Positions 49,051 to 52,993 of a DNA stretch of 52,993 nucleotides are shown here, one piece after another. The notes under the pieces were generated by a model. The model did no database searches. It had not been told where the DNA came from and saw nothing but the letters and a program-made list of their open reading frames with translations. Origin of the DNA: Bacteroidales bacterium. GTDB taxonomy: Bacteria > Bacteroidota > Bacteroidia > Bacteroidales > WRLA01. Positions within the stretch are counted from its first letter, which is position 1; every line of letters begins with the position of its first letter. A program made the position numbers and the translations under genes. Where the stretch lies: the NCBI GenBank assembly GCA_009777825.1, contig WRLA01000013.1, forward strand, positions 1 to 52,993, written 5' to 3'.

Positions 49051-49058
49051 TATCTTTG
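49051..49058 (+). promoter_or_regulatory. Promoter -7 box of the second Fic gene
   Basis: TATCTTTG, 20 bp before the ATG at 49079. Confidence 0.65.
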
Positions 49059-49078
49059 CCAACAAATATTTTGGGGAA

Positions 49079-50197
49079 ATGAAGAATTTCAGTGCAGGAA
49101 AAACGGTCAATCAGGGTTATTATAAGGCATTTATTCCCAACATGATAAACAAAAATTGGGAAATCAATGACATGGATATGCTATGTTTGCTCAGTCGCGC
49201 TGACCATTTGCTTGGCAAAATGGACACCTATTCGGAATATGTTGATATTGAGTTGTATCTCGAAATGCACATTGCCAAAGAGGCAACGCAATCGTCGCGC
49301 ATTGAAGGTACGCAAACACATTTCGAGGAGGCATTTATGAAAAAGGAAGATATTGCACAGGAGCGGCGCGACGACTGGGATGAACTGCAAAACTACATCG
49401 CAGCGATGAATTTTGCCGTCGAAGCGTTGCAAAACCTGCCATTTTCTTCGCGACTGATCAGGCAAGCGCATAACATTTTACTACAAGGTGTGCGCGGTGA
49501 ACACAAACTGCCGGGCGAATTTCGCCGTTCGCAAAACTGGATCGGCGGCGCAACCATCAACGACGCACGCTTCATACCGCCACCACATACCGAAGTACCC
49601 GAACTGATAAGCGACTTGGAAAAATTTGCCAACAACGAAACAAACCGCCTGCCCGACCTACTAAAAATTGCCCTCATCCATTATCAGTTTGAAACCATAC
49701 ACCCTTTTCTCGATGGTAATGGTCGTATTGGACGATTGCTGATAACGCTCTTTTTGGTCAATAAAAAACTGCTGAAACATCCGATTTTGTACCTATCCGA
49801 CTTTTTTGAAAGACATAGAACGCTCTATTACGACAATCTAACTGTAGTACGAACACAAAACGATATAAATCAATGGTTTAAATTCTTCCTGACCGGCGTT
49901 ATCGAAATTTCGGAAAAGGGAATTGCCACTTTCGAAAGTATCTTCAAACTGCAAAAAACGTTAAATGAACGTATTGCCACATTAGGCGTGCGTGCCGCAG
50001 ACGCCAATAAAGTTTTAAATCGTTTGTATAAAAAACCTGTCATTGATGCTGTGGACGTAGGAAAAACTTGTGGAAAATCACCAAAAAGCGCCTACAAACT
50101 CATTGCCGATATGGAAAAAATCGGCATCCTCAACGAAATTACAGGCGGACAACGTGGACGATTGTATGTTTTTAAGGAATATGTGGAATTGTTTTGA
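49079..50197 (+). CDS. Fic family protein with C-terminal winged helix, second copy
   Basis: This 372-residue Fic enzyme has an intact motif HPFLDGNGRIGR near residues 207-218. Its N-terminal class II inhibitory motif appears as SSRIEG near residue 72, within EATQSSRIEGTQTHFEEAF. The substrate flap region (GGATINDARFIPPPHTEVPELI) is typical of this group. The C-terminal winged helix (VIDAVDVGKTCGKSPKSAYKL then LIADMEKIGIL) resembles that of structurally known Fic-wHTH proteins. It is only distantly similar to the Fic protein at 17941-19041 but has the same layout and the same kind of twin upstream palindromes. It lies 18 bp before the two-component genes. Confidence 0.9.
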   Translation: MKNFSAGKTVNQGYYKAFIPNMINKNWEINDMDMLCLLSRADHLLGKMDTYSEYVDIELYLEMHIAKEATQSSRIEGTQTHFEEAFMKKEDIAQERRDDWDELQNYIAAMNFAVEALQNLPFSSRLIRQAHNILLQGVRGEHKLPGEFRRSQNWIGGATINDARFIPPPHTEVPELISDLEKFANNETNRLPDLLKIALIHYQFETIHPFLDGNGRIGRLLITLFLVNKKLLKHPILYLSDFFERHRTLYYDNLTVVRTQNDINQWFKFFLTGVIEISEKGIATFESIFKLQKTLNERIATLGVRAADANKVLNRLYKKPVIDAVDVGKTCGKSPKSAYKLIADMEKIGILNEITGGQRGRLYVFKEYVELF

Positions 50198-50215
50198 AAA
50201 ATACAACTTAATAAT

Positions 50216-51577
50216 ATGACAAATAACATCCTCCACCGCTCCAACATCCTCATCGTTGACGACGACAAAGACGTCCTAACCGCAGTCCGTCTGTTGTTGA
50301 AACCCGAAGTGAATCAGGTCGTTACCGAGTCGAATCCGGAGAATCTGCTGCATTTGCTGGAGCAGGGCGCTTTCGATATTGTGATGTTGGACATGAACTT
50401 TTCGGCGGCGATAAATACCGGCAATGAAGGAATTTTTTGGTTGCGGAAGATCGTGGAAAAGCATCCGAAACTGCCGGTGGTCATGATTACGGCTTATGCG
50501 GATATTGACCTGGCGGTGCGTTGCTTGAAAGAGGGCGCTACCGACTTTATCGTGAAACCGTGGCGTAATGACCTCTTATTGAAAGCATTGGACGAAATCC
50601 TGCAACAAAAAGACCAACCCAAGACCGCTCTTTCAAAACGCTCCGAAAGCGTCGAAGACAACATCGTCGGCGCATCCGACAAGATGAAAGAACTGTTTCA
50701 GAAACTGCATAAAATAGCGCCTACCGATGCCAACATCCTGATTCTGGGCGAAAACGGAACCGGCAAAGATATGATTGCGCAGGCGATTCACCAACTGTCG
50801 CAACGCAAAGAGAAGCCTTTTGTAACGGTTGACGTGGGCGCTTTGACCGACACGCTGTTCGAGAGCGAACTCTTCGGACATAAAAAGGGCGCCTTCACCG
50901 ACGCCAAAGACGACCGCATCGGATTAATAGAAGCGGCTAACGGCGGCACTCTGTTTCTGAACGAAATCGGCAATATCTCGCTGCGGCAACAGGCAAAGTT
51001 GCTGACGGCATTGCAAAACAGGGAAATCGTGCGATTGGGAAGCAACGTCGCCATTCCGGTGGACATCCGGCTGATTACCGCTACCAACCTTCCCTTGGCA
51101 GAGTTGTCAAACGAACAAAATTTCCGTAAAGACTTGATTTACAGGATCAACACGGTAAGTCTTCACATTCCGCCCTTGCGGGAACGGGGGCAAGACGTGG
51201 CGTTGCTGGCGCAGCATTTTCTCCGTTTCTACGAGAAGAAATATATGAAACCGACGATGGACTTTTCCGAAAAAGCGCTCCAGAAACTTGCCGAGCATCC
51301 ATATCCCGGCAACGTGCGGGAGTTACAATATGTGATCGAGCGGGCTGTCATCATGGCTGACGACCGTTTGTTAGATACGCACGACATTGTCTTCTCGCCC
51401 ATCGAAACAGCAACGGATGAGAAAAATACCGACGACAGTTTTAACCTCGAACAGATGGAAAAAACCGCCATCATCAACGTCATCGAAAAACACGACGGCA
51501 ATATATCGAAAGCGGCGAAAGAACTCGGCTTGACACGCGCCGCCCTCTACCGAAGAATGAGCAAATATGAAATATAG
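50216..51577 (+). CDS. NtrC-family sigma-54 response regulator
   Basis: This 453-residue regulator has a receiver domain (ILIVDDDKDV; phospho-acceptor Asp59 in VMLDMNFS; ITAYADIDLAV; FIVKPW), an AAA+ sigma-54 activator domain and a Fis-type helix-turn-helix (NISKAAKELGLTRAALYRRM). Walker A is GENGTGKD near residue 179. The sigma-54 contact loop reads GAFTDA rather than GAFTGA, which I recall as common in Bacteroidetes. Walker B reads GGTLFLNEIG, with Asn where Asp is usual, so ATP hydrolysis may be altered. It overlaps the kinase gene by 11 bp. Confidence 0.92.
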   Translation: MTNNILHRSNILIVDDDKDVLTAVRLLLKPEVNQVVTESNPENLLHLLEQGAFDIVMLDMNFSAAINTGNEGIFWLRKIVEKHPKLPVVMITAYADIDLAVRCLKEGATDFIVKPWRNDLLLKALDEILQQKDQPKTALSKRSESVEDNIVGASDKMKELFQKLHKIAPTDANILILGENGTGKDMIAQAIHQLSQRKEKPFVTVDVGALTDTLFESELFGHKKGAFTDAKDDRIGLIEAANGGTLFLNEIGNISLRQQAKLLTALQNREIVRLGSNVAIPVDIRLITATNLPLAELSNEQNFRKDLIYRINTVSLHIPPLRERGQDVALLAQHFLRFYEKKYMKPTMDFSEKALQKLAEHPYPGNVRELQYVIERAVIMADDRLLDTHDIVFSPIETATDEKNTDDSFNLEQMEKTAIINVIEKHDGNISKAAKELGLTRAALYRRMSKYEI

Positions 51578-52892
51578 ATGGCAAATTATCTCGGTTTTGG
51601 CGCTGATTTTGTTGTTCGGCGTATGCAGCGTTGCAGTAACTTTATTGCTTTTGAAACAAGAGTACATCCCCGCTATCCTGGCGATGGCGGGCGGGATAGC
51701 AACGTTTGTCTCGGCGTGGCGGCGCGTCAGAAAGCCGTATCACGACCTGTTAGACTTCGCCGAAGCCATCAGCGTACATGATTTCACCCGCAGTTATTTC
51801 AAAGACAACGAACTCCCGTTCAGAAAAATACGGTTGGCGTTCTTGGACTTAAACGCTCAAAAAGAACTTCAACAGCAGTATCTCAGGAAAATATTAGAAC
51901 TGATTGACATCGGCATCATGGTCTATGAAGTTGACCGGCACAGCATCTTCCTCTCCAACGACGCCTTTCGCAAAATGACCTACATGCCCCTCGTGAACAA
52001 CATCAACTGGCTGAAAACCCGCAACATAGCCTTTTACAACGACCTGCTGAACCTGCAAGCCGGCGACAACAAAACCATCACCTTGAACATCAAAAACCAA
52101 ATTATCAACGTCCTTGTCAACGTCGCCACATTTCAGACCGAGGACGGAAATTTCAAACTCATCGCCTTCCAAAACGTAAACGCAACGCTCGAAGAGGTAG
52201 AAGCGACGGCATGGAAACGCCTGCTGAGCGTGATGACCCACGAAATCATGAACTCCATCACACCCGTACTCTCCCTGTCGGAAACGCTGAAAAACAGAAT
52301 TGACAGCATAAAAAGCGACGGACGATCGTTTAAAAAAAGCGACGTCGCCGATATTATCACCGGCATCGAAACCATCAAACACCGAAGCGACGGCTTGCTG
52401 CAATTCGCCGAAACGTACCGCAACCTCAACAGAACCATCACTTTACACATCGCTCCAACCCACATCGGACATCTCTTTGAAAATATCTACCGACTGATGA
52501 ATCCGTCGCTGAAACAACAGGGCATTGACTTCCGCATCGTCCCACAAGGACATTTTCCAACTCTGAACATTGACCCGACTTTGATGGAGCAGGTTCTTAT
52601 CAATTTGATTGTCAACGCCTCCGATGCTGTCCGGAACCAGAAATATCCCCGCATCTCACTCTCTTGCGACCAGGCAATAGATGGAAAAGTCTCGCTTTCC
52701 GTTACCGACAACGGCATAGGAATAGCGCCCGACATGATTGACAAGATTTTCGTCCCTTTCTTCAGCACCAAAAAGAAAGGAAGCGGCATCGGACTCAGCC
52801 TCTCGCGCCAAATCGTCCAACAGCACAACGGCTCGCTCATCCTGCAAACACAACCGGGCGACGGGGCGGTGTTTACTGTTGTGCTTTCCTGA
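51567..52892 (+). CDS. Sensor histidine kinase
   Basis: This 441-residue kinase begins with two close transmembrane helices (ISVLALILLFGVCSVAVTLLL and IPAILAMAGGIATFVSAW) with almost no periplasmic loop, so it probably senses a signal in the membrane or cytoplasm. A PAS-like segment follows (LRKILELIDIGIMVYEVD). The phosphorylated histidine lies in LLSVMTHEIMNSITPVLSLS near residue 224, a variant H-box found in NtrB/NtrY-like kinases. The ATP-binding boxes are VLINLIVNASDAV (N), VTDNGIGI (G1), FFSTKKKGSGIGLSLS (F and G2). It pairs with the overlapping NtrC-type regulator. Confidence 0.92.
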   Translation: MKYRWQIISVLALILLFGVCSVAVTLLLLKQEYIPAILAMAGGIATFVSAWRRVRKPYHDLLDFAEAISVHDFTRSYFKDNELPFRKIRLAFLDLNAQKELQQQYLRKILELIDIGIMVYEVDRHSIFLSNDAFRKMTYMPLVNNINWLKTRNIAFYNDLLNLQAGDNKTITLNIKNQIINVLVNVATFQTEDGNFKLIAFQNVNATLEEVEATAWKRLLSVMTHEIMNSITPVLSLSETLKNRIDSIKSDGRSFKKSDVADIITGIETIKHRSDGLLQFAETYRNLNRTITLHIAPTHIGHLFENIYRLMNPSLKQQGIDFRIVPQGHFPTLNIDPTLMEQVLINLIVNASDAVRNQKYPRISLSCDQAIDGKVSLSVTDNGIGIAPDMIDKIFVPFFSTKKKGSGIGLSLSRQIVQQHNGSLILQTQPGDGAVFTVVLS

Positions 52893-52993
52893 CTTCGACA
52901 CTTTTATTTCTGTATTCTTGAAATACCATGTATATCAATGTAATACAAAATTAAGAACGCCGATTTGGGTGTCTCGGCATTGAAATCGGAACA
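52893..52993. other. Downstream tail of the window
   Basis: No gene, promoter box or terminator was recognised in the last 101 bases. Confidence 0.4.

Overview
The window reads as a chromosome segment of an uncultured, probably anaerobic Bacteroidales bacterium (phylum Bacteroidota). Four things point there: many genes carry the phylum-specific -7 promoter box TAnnTTTG; a giant surface protein ends in a type IX secretion sorting domain; BatD/BatE, a FadL/OmpP1-type porin and a DUF4249-like lipoprotein are present; and there is a sodium-pumping methylmalonyl-CoA decarboxylase operon in the order usual for Bacteroides relatives. I see no rRNA, tRNA, CRISPR array or intact prophage.

Layout. 1-1,030: MtaB tRNA methylthiotransferase, cut off by the window edge. 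1,069-5,172: an AAA ATPase divergent from batD-batE. 5,379-10,522: a MacB-type permease, a fused NuoE-NuoF (HydC-HydB-like) flavoprotein, a decayed toxin-antitoxin module and a BASS-type transporter. 10,579-15,071: a membrane 4Fe-4S protein, a PQQ-propeller protein, a TlpA-like thioredoxin and a DUF1573 remnant, probably one operon. 15,256-22,718: a radical SAM protein, a FadL porin, a Fic protein, and an LRR protein with its coupled partner. 23,007-31,042: DnaK, then a six-gene operon (mce, mmdA, an OadG-type subunit, biotin carrier, mmdB, lipoprotein). 31,361-35,011: a small lipoprotein, asd, ribF and an M28 peptidase. 35,111-40,057: two tandem, nearly identical type IIG-like restriction-modification genes. 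40,062-42,284: an Elp3-like radical SAM protein, an unknown protein and an IS110 transposase fragment. 42,376-48,897: a 1,741-residue T9SS surface protein, a frameshifted secreted-protein gene and a small acidic lipoprotein. 49,079-52,892: a second Fic protein and an NtrC-type two-component pair.

Two patterns stand out. First, several families of short dispersed repeats fill the intergenic gaps and also sit in frame inside proteins: the NuoF part of the fused flavoprotein, the PQQ protein, both restriction-modification proteins and the signal-peptide region of the LRR partner. One copy of the GC-rich palindrome is nested inside another repeat family, which suggests mobility. They resemble, in behaviour, the Rickettsia palindromic elements. 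Second, the AAA ATPase gene and both Fic genes carry strong palindromes overlapping or abutting the promoter. In the Fic genes these come as pairs spaced 41-42 bp, about four helical turns, and look like gene-specific operators.
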